This document shows positions 1-8,008 of a stretch of DNA of 64,000 bases, piece by piece. The stretch spans positions 1 through 64,000 of the forward strand of contig NZ_VFJB01000002.1 in NCBI RefSeq assembly GCF_008362905.1, in the 5' to 3' direction. Below the pieces are notes generated by a model, which saw nothing but the letters and a program-made list of their open reading frames with translations, did no database searches and had not been told where the DNA came from. The DNA comes from Deferribacter autotrophicus. GTDB lineage: Bacteria; Chrysiogenota; Deferribacteres; Deferribacterales; Deferribacteraceae. How positions within the stretch are numbered: position 1 is the stretch's first letter; each line of letters opens with the position of its first letter. The translations under genes were made by a program, and so were the position numbers.

Positions 1-140
1 ATAAGAGATAATGTTGCAGTGGTAGAAACTTTTACAAACTTTAGTCCTCTGATAAAAAACATGTAAGAGACTGCAGTTGCGAAGAGCCCTAGATGAAGTG
101 AAATAGCAATACCTCTCGGTGTAAAAAGTACAATTTTAGA
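1..140 (-). pseudogene. EamA/DMT permease, C-terminal remnant
   Basis: Read on the minus strand, this stretch encodes a transmembrane segment typical of the second half of EamA (drug/metabolite transporter) permeases. Key pieces are LGLFATAV, SYMFFIRGLK and STTATLSL, and the frame runs off the window edge. In a normal gene the N-terminal half would lie at higher coordinates, but the frame reaches a stop near position 233 with no start codon, and the plus-strand kinase operon occupies that space. The 5' part of the gene therefore appears to be missing. The family call rests on pattern recognition of a short segment. The remainder of the gene is outside the window. Confidence 0.55.
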
Positions 141-327
141 GTTATTGTTTAGTTTTAATAAAACTTTTTTGAGCTGTGTAATTGAAAAAGAAATAAATAC
201 GGAATTATTAGAGGAGTTGAAAAAAGATAATTATTATAAAACAATAACCGAAATAACAGGCACTATTATAGAACAAGATGAAAAAAAACTACTCTTAAAA
301 ATACCTATTTGGGGTAAAAATGTTTAA
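97..327 (+). pseudogene. Unrecognised 3' remnant of a plus-strand gene
   Basis: An open frame ends at 327 and overlaps the following kinase by 8 bases, as genes in one operon do. It has no ATG; the only in-frame candidate is a TTG at 145 with a poor ribosome site. Upstream of about 145 the DNA reads convincingly as EamA permease on the other strand. I read this as the tail (about 60 residues, charged and lysine-rich) of a longer gene whose beginning was lost. No family is recognisable. It could instead be a genuine small protein translated from TTG. Confidence 0.4.
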
Positions 328-1819
328 AGTTTTATATGTTGAAGATGATTTTCAAAGTTTCAAATTAGTGGAATTGGTTCTAAAAAAACACAATATAGAA
401 GTAACCTTAGCAAAAGATGGACTTGAAGCAATCGAACTTACTGAAAAACTTGTGCCTGATTTAATAATTATGGACATAAATTTACCAAAATTAAAAGGAT
501 ATGAAGCTGCTGCAATTATAAAATCTAACAAAGCAACAAATCATATTCCCATTATTGCCTTAACAGCAGTTTCTGATAGTAATTACGAAAAACTATCTAT
601 GCTTGCAGGTTGCGATGCTTTTTATACAAAACCTATCGATCCACAAAAGTTTGGAAAAGAAATTTTAAAATACATTGAGCAAAGAAAATTTGAAGAAAAA
701 GAAATAGATTTTTTATCAAAAGAAATAAGCGTTTCTTTAAAACACAAAACTGAAGAATTAGTTAAATTAGAAAAAACAATCCTAAATTTAAATTACAAAC
801 TCAATAAAATACTTAGCTCATTACCCGATGCAATATTTATAATAAAGAAAGATTTTACTATTGAATATATGAACACTGAAGGATTGAAACTGAAAATACT
901 AGACAATAAATTTTTAAATACTTCTTATTTTTTTGATATTTTTTCTACTATCGATTATAATTTAGAAGATTTAGAAAATAATTTAAATAAGTTTAATAAA
1001 TTAAGTGGCATATATCTTACTTTAAATAATGATTCAAATCGTTTTTTCCTTACCACTTTTTCTTTCATTGACAATAATTATCTAGTTACTCTTAAAGAAA
1101 TCACAAATATTAAAAAATTTGAAGAAAACGTTCAACACATTGAGAAACTAGCCACTATTGGACAAATAACTTCAGGAATCATTCATGAAATAAATAACCC
1201 AATTACCGCTGTAAAAAACTATCTTTCCGTTTTAAAAAATACCATTAATGATGAAAAACAACTATCGATTTTAGAAAAAATAGAATTTGGAATTGATAGA
1301 ATTTTTTCTCTTTCCAACAATCTTATGACATTTACAAGAAAATCATCTGAAAAAAAATACCCTTTAAATTTAAATCATATAATAAAAAGCGTCTTTGCTT
1401 TTAGTGAATATGAAATAAAAAGAGGAAATGTAAACGTCATCTTTAAACTTAATGAAAATCTGCCCCTTATTTTAGGTAATAAAACCAGCATAGAACAATT
1501 AGTCTTAAATCTTCTAATAAATGCTAATCATGCTGCAACCGAAAATGGAAATCCAGAGATTCATGTTAAAACATACGCCGATGATAAAAAAGTATTTCTC
1601 GAAATTGAGGATAATGGAAATGGAATTCCCGAAGATATTAGAGATAAAATTTTTGAACCATTTTTTACAACAAAACCTGAAGGTAAGGGAACAGGATTGG
1701 GATTAGCAATTGTAAAAAAAATAGTAGAAGATCATAATGCTAACATAATGTTTGATACAGGCAAAAACGGCACAAAATTTGTTATATCATTTCCAAAATA
1801 TGAAAAGGAATATAAATAA
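320..1819 (+). CDS. Response-regulator/histidine kinase hybrid (REC-PAS-HisKA-HATPase)
   Basis: Cytoplasmic two-component protein of 499 residues with an unusual order, receiver first. REC spans residues 1-120 with acidic pocket E8/D9/D10 and phospho-acceptor D52 (MDINLPK). A coiled linker (120-165) and a PAS-like region (165-270) follow. The H-box [10 protein letters not shown] has the autophosphorylated His near residue 289, and the ATPase domain carries N (LLINANHA), G1 (DNGNGIPE) and G2 (GTGLGLAI) boxes. There are no membrane segments, so input must come through REC phosphorylation or PAS. A GGGG ribosome site precedes the ATG. It starts the surviving part of the operon with PilZ, STAS, CheR and GGDEF genes, suggesting control of motility or surface behaviour. 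The output partner is unknown. Confidence 0.9.
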   Translation: MFKVLYVEDDFQSFKLVELVLKKHNIEVTLAKDGLEAIELTEKLVPDLIIMDINLPKLKGYEAAAIIKSNKATNHIPIIALTAVSDSNYEKLSMLAGCDAFYTKPIDPQKFGKEILKYIEQRKFEEKEIDFLSKEISVSLKHKTEELVKLEKTILNLNYKLNKILSSLPDAIFIIKKDFTIEYMNTEGLKLKILDNKFLNTSYFFDIFSTIDYNLEDLENNLNKFNKLSGIYLTLNNDSNRFFLTTFSFIDNNYLVTLKEITNIKKFEENVQHIEKLATIGQITSGIIHEINNPITAVKNYLSVLKNTINDEKQLSILEKIEFGIDRIFSLSNNLMTFTRKSSEKKYPLNLNHIIKSVFAFSEYEIKRGNVNVIFKLNENLPLILGNKTSIEQLVLNLLINANHAATENGNPEIHVKTYADDKKVFLEIEDNGNGIPEDIRDKIFEPFFTTKPEGKGTGLGLAIVKKIVEDHNANIMFDTGKNGTKFVISFPKYEKEYK

Positions 1820-2490
1820 TGGAAAAAATTACTCGTGTAGACAGCTATCTCGAACCTAATATAAAAATTACAGTAGATGTGTTATCTGGAGAATTTCAAG
1901 ACAGATATGATTCCAGGATAGAAATAGTTGATAAAGACTATCTTTACATATCCGTCCCTACCAAAAATGCAATCCCTGCCCCACTAACCCCCGGAACAAA
2001 AATTGAAGTTTCATTTATTACCGATAAAGGTAGGTTTAGCTTCAAAAGTGAAGTTGTAGAAAGAATTAAAGAAAACATTTTAATGCTAAAAGTAAAAAAA
2101 CCAAGCTTTTTAATGAGAAAAGAACTAAGAAAATATTTTCGAGTAGAAACTCATCTTAAGGTAATAATATGTAAAATAAATTACAATAACAACGAAAACA
2201 TTCCCGAAATGGTAAAAGAGTGTGATTTTGGAATTATTAAGGATATTTCTGGTGGTGGAATTAAAATTGTTACAGAATTACCACTACAAGCAGAAAATAT
2301 TGTTGAAATAGATTTCAACGGTACCATCAATAATATAAAAGAGGTTTTTGGAAAAGTAGTCAGAGTTGTAAGTTTAAATAATAAATATGAAGCAGGAATT
2401 GAATTTATATCGATAAGAGAAAATGATAGAGATAAAATAATACATTATGTTTTTAAACGTCAAATAGAACTAAAAAAGATGCAAAAATAA
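1819..2490 (+). CDS. PilZ-domain protein, YcgR-like c-di-GMP receptor
   Basis: A 223-residue soluble protein with two beta-rich domains. The N-terminal flagellar-brake-like (YcgR_N type) domain covers about residues 1-95. The PilZ domain follows, with the c-di-GMP-binding arginine motif RKELRKYFR (about 105-113) and the second signature DISGGGI (about 148-154). In this family c-di-GMP binding changes contacts with flagellar motor or regulatory partners. The start codon overlaps the kinase stop codon by one base, so translation is probably coupled. The diguanylate cyclase three genes downstream is a natural ligand source; that link is inferred from position only. Confidence 0.88.
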   Translation: MEKITRVDSYLEPNIKITVDVLSGEFQDRYDSRIEIVDKDYLYISVPTKNAIPAPLTPGTKIEVSFITDKGRFSFKSEVVERIKENILMLKVKKPSFLMRKELRKYFRVETHLKVIICKINYNNNENIPEMVKECDFGIIKDISGGGIKIVTELPLQAENIVEIDFNGTINNIKEVFGKVVRVVSLNNKYEAGIEFISIRENDRDKIIHYVFKRQIELKKMQK

Positions 2491-2508
2491 CCCCCTTTGG
2501 AGGATTTC

Positions 2509-2853
2509 ATGGCATATAAAAATGAAAGAGTTAATAATATTGAAATTATTTGCCCTATGAATGAAATAGATGCTATTACCGGTAATGAAATCAAAAATCA
2601 TATAAGTAAATTAACAGATGTAATCGGTATTATAATTAATTTCAATAAAGTCAACTATCTAAATAGTTCTGGTCTTCGCGAATTAATCCAGTCCTTAAGA
2701 ATTTTAAAAGATAAGAATATTCCTATGGCTCTATGTAATCTCTCTGATAATATAACAAAAATATTTACCAATACTAACCTTCATAAACTCTTTGATATTT
2801 TTAATAGCGAAAATGACGCTATCAAACATCTTCAAGAAAAACACTCTGTTTGA
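2509..2853 (+). CDS. STAS-domain protein (anti-sigma-factor antagonist type)
   Basis: A 114-residue single STAS domain of the SpoIIAA/RsbV type. The phosphorylatable-serine region reads NYLNSSGLREL, with Asn where many family members have Asp. Such proteins bind an anti-sigma or switch kinase and are released by phosphorylation. The start is placed at ATG 2509 because a strong GGAGG lies 5-10 bases before it; an upstream in-frame TTG at 2497 sits over that site and is rejected. No kinase (RsbW type) partner is visible in the window. Its 3' end overlaps the CheR gene by about 40 bases. The role in the signalling block is inferred from neighbours. Confidence 0.85.
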   Translation: MAYKNERVNNIEIICPMNEIDAITGNEIKNHISKLTDVIGIIINFNKVNYLNSSGLRELIQSLRILKDKNIPMALCNLSDNITKIFTNTNLHKLFDIFNSENDAIKHLQEKHSV

Positions 2854-4048
2854 AATAATATCAGAGTTTTTACTAACAGAATATGGTTTAAAAGTAACTT
2901 CTGCTAATATTGATATAATAACAAAGTTTATTTTAGAAAATCAAGATTTATCCTCACTATCAATAAGTGAACTGTATAAAACCTTAAAAAAGAATCTCAA
3001 ATTCTTCATGCTAAATAATGAAACCTATTTTTTTCGTCATAAAACCCAAATTGACTGCATATTAGACTATATGAAATACGCACAAAATTTTAAAGTAAAT
3101 ATTTTATCTTTTGGTTGTTCCTCTGGGGAAGAATGTTACTCTTTAGCTATAGAATTCTTTTTAAATAATATAAATAATTACGAAATTATTGGAATTGACA
3201 TTGATGATGAAGCTTTAGCCCAAGCAAAAAAGGGGATCTATAACATTAGATCATTTAGAAAATTTCCAGAGCCTTACTACTCTTTTTTTACAAAAAAAAA
3301 TAACAACTACATAATAAAACCTTTTTTAAAAGAAAAAATAAAATTCTTAAACATCAACCTGATAAAAGAAGATATAAGTAATTATTTCGAAAATAACTAT
3401 TTTAACATAATCCTCATTAATAATGTTTTGATTTACATAGATAAAAGATTCATAAAAATAATCCTTGAACAACTCAATAAAGTTTTAAATGAAAATGGTA
3501 AAGTTTTCACTACTGTTGAAGAATATAACTTAATTCTTGAGTCAAATATCTTCATTGAAGATAATTCATACGATAACGCTTTTAAAAAGAAAAATCTTGA
3601 GGATTTAATAAAAAAAGAATTTAGAGAACTTTACGAACTGACACCTATATTAAAAAATCCAGAAAGCGAGCAAATTTATGCTTTTGCAAAGCAATATGAT
3701 AATCTTAATGAACAAACATTAATTAATTTATTACAAAATGAAAATATACCAGAAAAAATATGTGCACTTTATTATTCACTTTTTAAAAAAACATTTAATC
3801 CTGAATTTTTAAAAACTTTTATTAATAAACTTATTGCTTTCGGATACCAATACGAAGCTAAAAAGTGGTTAAAAACTTATATTTTACTAATTAACCCTAC
3901 CGAAAATGATATTAATGATTATATTGAATTATGTATAAAAGCCAAAGATTATGAAGAAGCTGTTAAAATGCTTGAAAAAAAAGTTTCACTCTTTGGAAAA
4001 AAAGAAGACATCGAGAAATTAAATGTTATTAAACATGGCGAAAAATGA
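2813..4048 (+). CDS. cheR: CheR-type SAM-dependent protein methyltransferase with C-terminal repeat region
   Basis: Chemotaxis-type glutamate methyltransferase. The conserved NETYFFR segment and SAM-binding loop SFGCSSGEECYSLAI are clear, followed by ILINNVLIYID where the family has its catalytic-domain signature. About 411 residues is longer than a minimal CheR (about 270-290). The extra C-terminal ~130 residues are helical and TPR-like, as in CheR proteins that bind partners rather than receptor tails. The start is set at ATG 2813 inside the STAS gene; the ribosome site is weak, so coupling to the upstream gene is likely. No CheB is adjacent, so it may act on a dedicated receptor or in a non-chemotaxis circuit. 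Confidence 0.87.
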   Translation: MTLSNIFKKNTLFEIISEFLLTEYGLKVTSANIDIITKFILENQDLSSLSISELYKTLKKNLKFFMLNNETYFFRHKTQIDCILDYMKYAQNFKVNILSFGCSSGEECYSLAIEFFLNNINNYEIIGIDIDDEALAQAKKGIYNIRSFRKFPEPYYSFFTKKNNNYIIKPFLKEKIKFLNINLIKEDISNYFENNYFNIILINNVLIYIDKRFIKIILEQLNKVLNENGKVFTTVEEYNLILESNIFIEDNSYDNAFKKKNLEDLIKKEFRELYELTPILKNPESEQIYAFAKQYDNLNEQTLINLLQNENIPEKICALYYSLFKKTFNPEFLKTFINKLIAFGYQYEAKKWLKTYILLINPTENDINDYIELCIKAKDYEEAVKMLEKKVSLFGKKEDIEKLNVIKHGEK

Positions 4049-5346
4049 GTAATATTTTATTGTGTATTGATAAACACGAAACCATTCCTAAAAATCTTCT
4101 TCAAAAAGATGCCAAAATACGAACAACATTAATTTCTTCTATTAATGAAATACTTACAGGTAATTACTCAATAGTAATACTTTCTGAATCCTTTACTAAA
4201 ACAAATACACTTATTTTACAAATACTCTCTTACCTTATATATGAAACTCCACCAGAGTTTTATATTCTGACTTCTAAAAATTATACTTATCTAGACATTG
4301 GTCTTATACAAGAAAAAAATTTAGATATGCTTTTAAAAAAAATAACAAAAATAGATTCGAAAATTAAAGAAAAAAACAAACTTGAATTGTTTACTGATAA
4401 TATCCTTAAGTTGACTATTGCAAACAGTATTTTTGAAATCATCCATAAGAAATCAAACACATTAGATGAATCCATTTACCTTCTGCTTGATATTTTAGAA
4501 AAAATCTTTTTACCATTAAACTTGTTGATTACAATAAAAGAAGATTACACATTAAAAGCATATATAAGTAATAACTCAAACAATTTATGTTGTAACCTTA
4601 TTAAAATACTAGTTCAAAAATTTAATTTAAATATAGCAAATATAGAAATAGTAAAAGAAAGTCTACGTCCAGAAATTGACTTAATTTCTGAGCGCACCAT
4701 TGATGAATTTTTTAATTTTAACGATAAGATTCATATTTTTATACAGTTTACTGAAACCCAAAAATACAATAATGATTTGCTAAATTATGCCATATTTTAT
4801 AGTAATCTTCTCATTAATTTTTTACTATCAATGCAATCAGCTCAATATGAAATTATAACAGATTATCTCACAAAAATATATAATCGACGTTTCTTTGATG
4901 AAACATTAAAAAACTTATTAGATAGTTCAAAAAGGCATAAGCACCCCTTTGCATTCATAAGTTATGATATTGATAACTTTAAAAATATAAATGACACCTT
5001 TGGACACGACGTAGGCGATAAGGTTTTAATAGAATTAACAAATCTTATAAAATCAAATTTGAGAAAATCAGATATTATAGCAAGGATTGGCGGAGAAGAA
5101 TTTGCCATACTACTTCCACAAACAAGGAAAGAAGGGGCATCTATCTTAGCAGAAAAGATAAGGAGTTTAATTGAGCATCATACTTTTAAATTTTTAAACG
5201 ATTATACTGTTACTATCTCAGTAGGCTTAGTATGTGTTGAAAATAATTTTGATATTGATTATAACTCAATATACAAACTAGTAGATAATGCAATGTATGA
5301 AGCAAAAAAGGCAGGAAAGAACAAAGTAGTTACAAAAGTAATATGA
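4045..5346 (+). CDS. Diguanylate cyclase (GGDEF domain)
   Basis: A 433-residue cytoplasmic protein. The N-terminal ~110 residues resemble a degenerate receiver. A GAF-like middle region (about 120-265) precedes a C-terminal GGDEF domain. The active-site motif is intact as GGEEF near residues 349-353. The inhibitory I-site RxxD (RKSD) lies just upstream at the canonical distance, so it should both make c-di-GMP from two GTP and be product-inhibited. It overlaps cheR by 4 bases (ATGA) and rlmN by 4 bases. The product would feed the PilZ receptor encoded three genes upstream. The input signal is unknown. Confidence 0.92.
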   Translation: MSNILLCIDKHETIPKNLLQKDAKIRTTLISSINEILTGNYSIVILSESFTKTNTLILQILSYLIYETPPEFYILTSKNYTYLDIGLIQEKNLDMLLKKITKIDSKIKEKNKLELFTDNILKLTIANSIFEIIHKKSNTLDESIYLLLDILEKIFLPLNLLITIKEDYTLKAYISNNSNNLCCNLIKILVQKFNLNIANIEIVKESLRPEIDLISERTIDEFFNFNDKIHIFIQFTETQKYNNDLLNYAIFYSNLLINFLLSMQSAQYEIITDYLTKIYNRRFFDETLKNLLDSSKRHKHPFAFISYDIDNFKNINDTFGHDVGDKVLIELTNLIKSNLRKSDIIARIGGEEFAILLPQTRKEGASILAEKIRSLIEHHTFKFLNDYTVTISVGLVCVENNFDIDYNSIYKLVDNAMYEAKKAGKNKVVTKVI

Positions 5347-6389
5347 ATTTTAAAATAGATTGTCTTTCTAAGGAAGAATTACAAAAATTAGCAAAAATTC
5401 TAGGTGAAAAACCGTATAGAGGAAATCAATTATTCAAATGGATTTATCAAAAAGGCGTACTTGATTTTTCATTAATGACTGACATATCAAAAACTTTTCG
5501 TGAAAAATTAAATCAATCATACTCTTTTACAAAATTAAAAATAGAACATATTGCCACATCTAAACTTGATGGCTCAAAAAAAATTTTATTTAGATTGGAA
5601 GATAACAATTTTATAGAGTCAGTACTGATGTTTGATGATGATAGGATAACTGCTTGTATTTCAACACAGATTGGTTGTAGAATGGGGTGTAAGTTCTGCA
5701 ACACCGCTAAAGTTGGATTTATAAGAAACTTAACTGTAGGAGAAATTATAAGACAGATTATAGAACTTAATAACATTCTAACAGAAACCGGGAACAAACT
5801 CACAAACATAGTTTTTATGGGAATGGGTGAGCCCCTTGATAATTTAGATAATCTTGAAAAATCACTTGAAATTATCCTTGCTGAAGATGGATTAAATTTT
5901 AGTCATAGAAAAGTAACCATCTCTACTGCAGGTCTTCTCGACAAATTAGAAAAATTAACAAACAAAGACTTTAAAGTAAACATTGCCATATCTTTAAATG
6001 CTCCTGACAACAAAAAAAGAAATTCGATTATGCCTGTAAATAAAAAATTCGATATAAATGACATAGTAAATACTATAAAAAAACTACCAATCCCTAAAAG
6101 AAAACGAATTACTTTAGAATATGTCATGATAAAAAATTTCAACGATTCTACAAAGGATGCTCTCAAACTAGTAAAACTTTTTAAGGGACTACCCGTAAAG
6201 GTAAATCTAATAATATACAATAAAACAAAAGAGAGTGATTTAGACTCACCAGACTTAAATAGTGCTTTAAATTTTCAAAAGACTTTGATAAATAATGGTA
6301 TAGCAACATTTATAAGAAAAAGCTTTGGAGCAGACATTGAAGCAGCCTGTGGTCAACTTTATGCTTCATACATTGATAAAACATTATGA
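5343..6389 (+). CDS. rlmN: Dual-specificity 23S rRNA/tRNA (adenine-C2)-methyltransferase RlmN
   Basis: Radical-SAM enzyme that methylates C2 of A2503 in 23S rRNA and of A37 in some tRNAs. The cluster-binding CxxxCxxC is CRMGCKFC. Conserved ISTQIGC precedes it, and the resolving catalytic Cys is in AACGQL near the C-terminus. Length 348 is normal. It overlaps the cyclase by 4 bases, which places translation-quality genes in the same transcript as the signalling block; this is probably operon accretion rather than a functional link. Confidence 0.96.
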   Translation: MNFKIDCLSKEELQKLAKILGEKPYRGNQLFKWIYQKGVLDFSLMTDISKTFREKLNQSYSFTKLKIEHIATSKLDGSKKILFRLEDNNFIESVLMFDDDRITACISTQIGCRMGCKFCNTAKVGFIRNLTVGEIIRQIIELNNILTETGNKLTNIVFMGMGEPLDNLDNLEKSLEIILAEDGLNFSHRKVTISTAGLLDKLEKLTNKDFKVNIAISLNAPDNKKRNSIMPVNKKFDINDIVNTIKKLPIPKRKRITLEYVMIKNFNDSTKDALKLVKLFKGLPVKVNLIIYNKTKESDLDSPDLNSALNFQKTLINNGIATFIRKSFGADIEAACGQLYASYIDKTL

Positions 6390-6410
6390 ACAAGCCATCA
6401 GGAGAATATT

Positions 6411-6890
6411 ATGAGTACAAAATTACAACCATCTGATAAAGCTATTGATTTCAAACTACTGGGTGATGATAATAAAGAACACACATTGGATGAATTTAAA
6501 GGGAAAAAACTAATTTTATATTTTTACCCAAAAGATAACACCCCCGGTTGTACAAGAGAAGCTGTAGGATTTAGTGATTATTATGAAGAAATTAAAAAAT
6601 TAGGTGCAGAAGTCGTCGGAATAAGTCCTGATTCTGTTAATTCACATAAAAAATTTAAAGAAAAACATGGTATCAAATTTTTACTTTTATCAGACCCAGA
6701 GAAAAAAGTTGCTGAAAGCTATGGTGCTTTTGGTGAAAAAAAGATGTATGGTAAAGTGACAAAAGGAATTATCAGATCCACTTTCATCATAGATGAAAAC
6801 AGTATTATTATAAAATCTTTTTATAATGTAAAAGTTAATGGACATGTGGAAAAAGTAGTAGAATTTTTGAAAGGGCTTGCCAATGAGTAG
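6411..6890 (+). CDS. bcp: Thiol peroxidase of the Bcp/PrxQ type, single-cysteine variant
   Basis: Peroxiredoxin reducing hydrogen and alkyl peroxides in the cytoplasm. The active-site region YPKDNTPGCTREAVGF contains the peroxidatic Cys at about residue 46. In many Bcp proteins a resolving Cys follows five residues later; here that position is Val and the protein has no other cysteine. It should therefore work as a 1-Cys enzyme needing an external thiol. Length 159 is normal. A GGAG ribosome site precedes ATG 6411 and the 21-base gap to rlmN is the largest within this operon. It overlaps xseB by 8 bases. Confidence 0.93.
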   Translation: MSTKLQPSDKAIDFKLLGDDNKEHTLDEFKGKKLILYFYPKDNTPGCTREAVGFSDYYEEIKKLGAEVVGISPDSVNSHKKFKEKHGIKFLLLSDPEKKVAESYGAFGEKKMYGKVTKGIIRSTFIIDENSIIIKSFYNVKVNGHVEKVVEFLKGLANE

Positions 6891-7113
6891 TGAAAAAAAT
6901 AGTTTTGAAAAAAAAATGCAAAGGCTTGAAGAAATTGTAAATATTCTTGAAAATGAAGAGCTTGGTATTGAAGAATCGCTACAGCTTTTTCAAGAAGGAA
7001 TGAAAATCGGTAAAGAATGTAAAGAGTTTTTAAAAAAACTTGAACTCAAGGTAAACAAAATATTGGAAGTAAATGAAGATGGCACATTAACTTCGGAGCC
7101 TTTTGATGAGTAA
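6883..7113 (+). CDS. xseB: Exodeoxyribonuclease VII small subunit
   Basis: A 76-residue helical protein with the family pattern FEKKMQRLEEIVNILENEEL followed by LEESLxLFxEGMK-like spacing (IEESLQLFQEGMKIG). It pairs with XseA to degrade single-stranded DNA. xseA is not in the window. The start at ATG 6883 is preferred over the TTG at 6877 because AAGGG lies 8-12 bases upstream. Placement ahead of ispA and dxs matches a widespread xseB-ispA-dxs order. Confidence 0.93.
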   Translation: MSSEKNSFEKKMQRLEEIVNILENEELGIEESLQLFQEGMKIGKECKEFLKKLELKVNKILEVNEDGTLTSEPFDE

Positions 7114-8008
7114 TAATTTCAATTTAAAAAACTACATTAAATTTTTCGCAAACAAAGTAGATGATTGGATGCGCAACAATCTTGTTTATTCAAATAAACA
7201 CACTGTTGGTCTGTTAGAATCAATGAGATACAGCCTTTTTGCTGGCGGCAAAAGATTAAGACCTGTTCTTATCTATTCATCTTACGGTATCTTTGAAAGC
7301 TATTTTGATAAAGTAACCCCTTTTGCCGCTGCTGTTGAAATGCTTCATACCTATTCTTTAATCCATGATGATCTTCCAGCTATGGATGATGACGATTTAA
7401 GAAGAGGTAAACCCACAAATCATATTATGTTTGGAGAAGCCACTGCAATTCTTGCTGGCGACGCTCTTTTAACTCATGCATTTCAAGTTATGCTCGATAA
7501 AGATTTAAACCCGGATATCCCTGAAAATATCATGATTGAAGCAGCTTTTAAACTTGCCAAACATGCTGGTTTTGAAGGAATGGTGGGCGGACAATACGCA
7601 GATATAAACAATGAAGGCAAACCTATAGATGAAGAAACCTTATCTTTTATTCATATTCATAAAACTGCAAAACTATTATCATACTGTTGTGAGCTTGGTG
7701 CTATACTTGGTTTTGGAGATGAGACAGATAAAAAGAGATTGCATAATTTCGGTGAAAAGATTGGTTTAGCTTTCCAGATTGTGGATGATATCCTTGATAT
7801 CACAAGCACTACAGAGCAACTAGGTAAAAATGCAAAAAGTGATGAAAAAAACAGCAAAGCCACCTACCCTCAAATATTTGGTCTTGATGAGTCAAAGAAA
7901 AAAGCTAAAAAATTGATAGATGAAGCCATCGAAGAAATCTCTGTATATGATAAAGCTGCTTTTCCTCTTATTGAAATAGCCAAATACATTATTGAAAGGA
8001 CAAATTGA
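7106..8008 (+). CDS. ispA: Polyprenyl diphosphate synthase (farnesyl/geranylgeranyl type)
   Basis: Trans-isoprenyl diphosphate synthase that condenses IPP with allylic diphosphates. Both aspartate-rich metal sites are present, DDLPAMDDDD (about residue 86) and DDILD (about 228), along with GGKRLRP near residue 46 and the basic RRGKPTNH. Length 300 is typical of bacterial short-chain enzymes; product chain length cannot be read with certainty. The ATG at 7106 follows a TTG that inflates the frame by one codon. It overlaps xseB by 8 bases and touches dxs, so precursor supply and condensation are co-expressed. Confidence 0.93.
   Translation: MSNNFNLKNYIKFFANKVDDWMRNNLVYSNKHTVGLLESMRYSLFAGGKRLRPVLIYSSYGIFESYFDKVTPFAAAVEMLHTYSLIHDDLPAMDDDDLRRGKPTNHIMFGEATAILAGDALLTHAFQVMLDKDLNPDIPENIMIEAAFKLAKHAGFEGMVGGQYADINNEGKPIDEETLSFIHIHKTAKLLSYCCELGAILGFGDETDKKRLHNFGEKIGLAFQIVDDILDITSTTEQLGKNAKSDEKNSKATYPQIFGLDESKKKAKKLIDEAIEEISVYDKAAFPLIEIAKYIIERTN

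Noticed and set aside
5513-6220. Minus-strand frames opposite rlmN
   Set aside because: rlmN is unambiguous and the antisense frames lack starts and family features.
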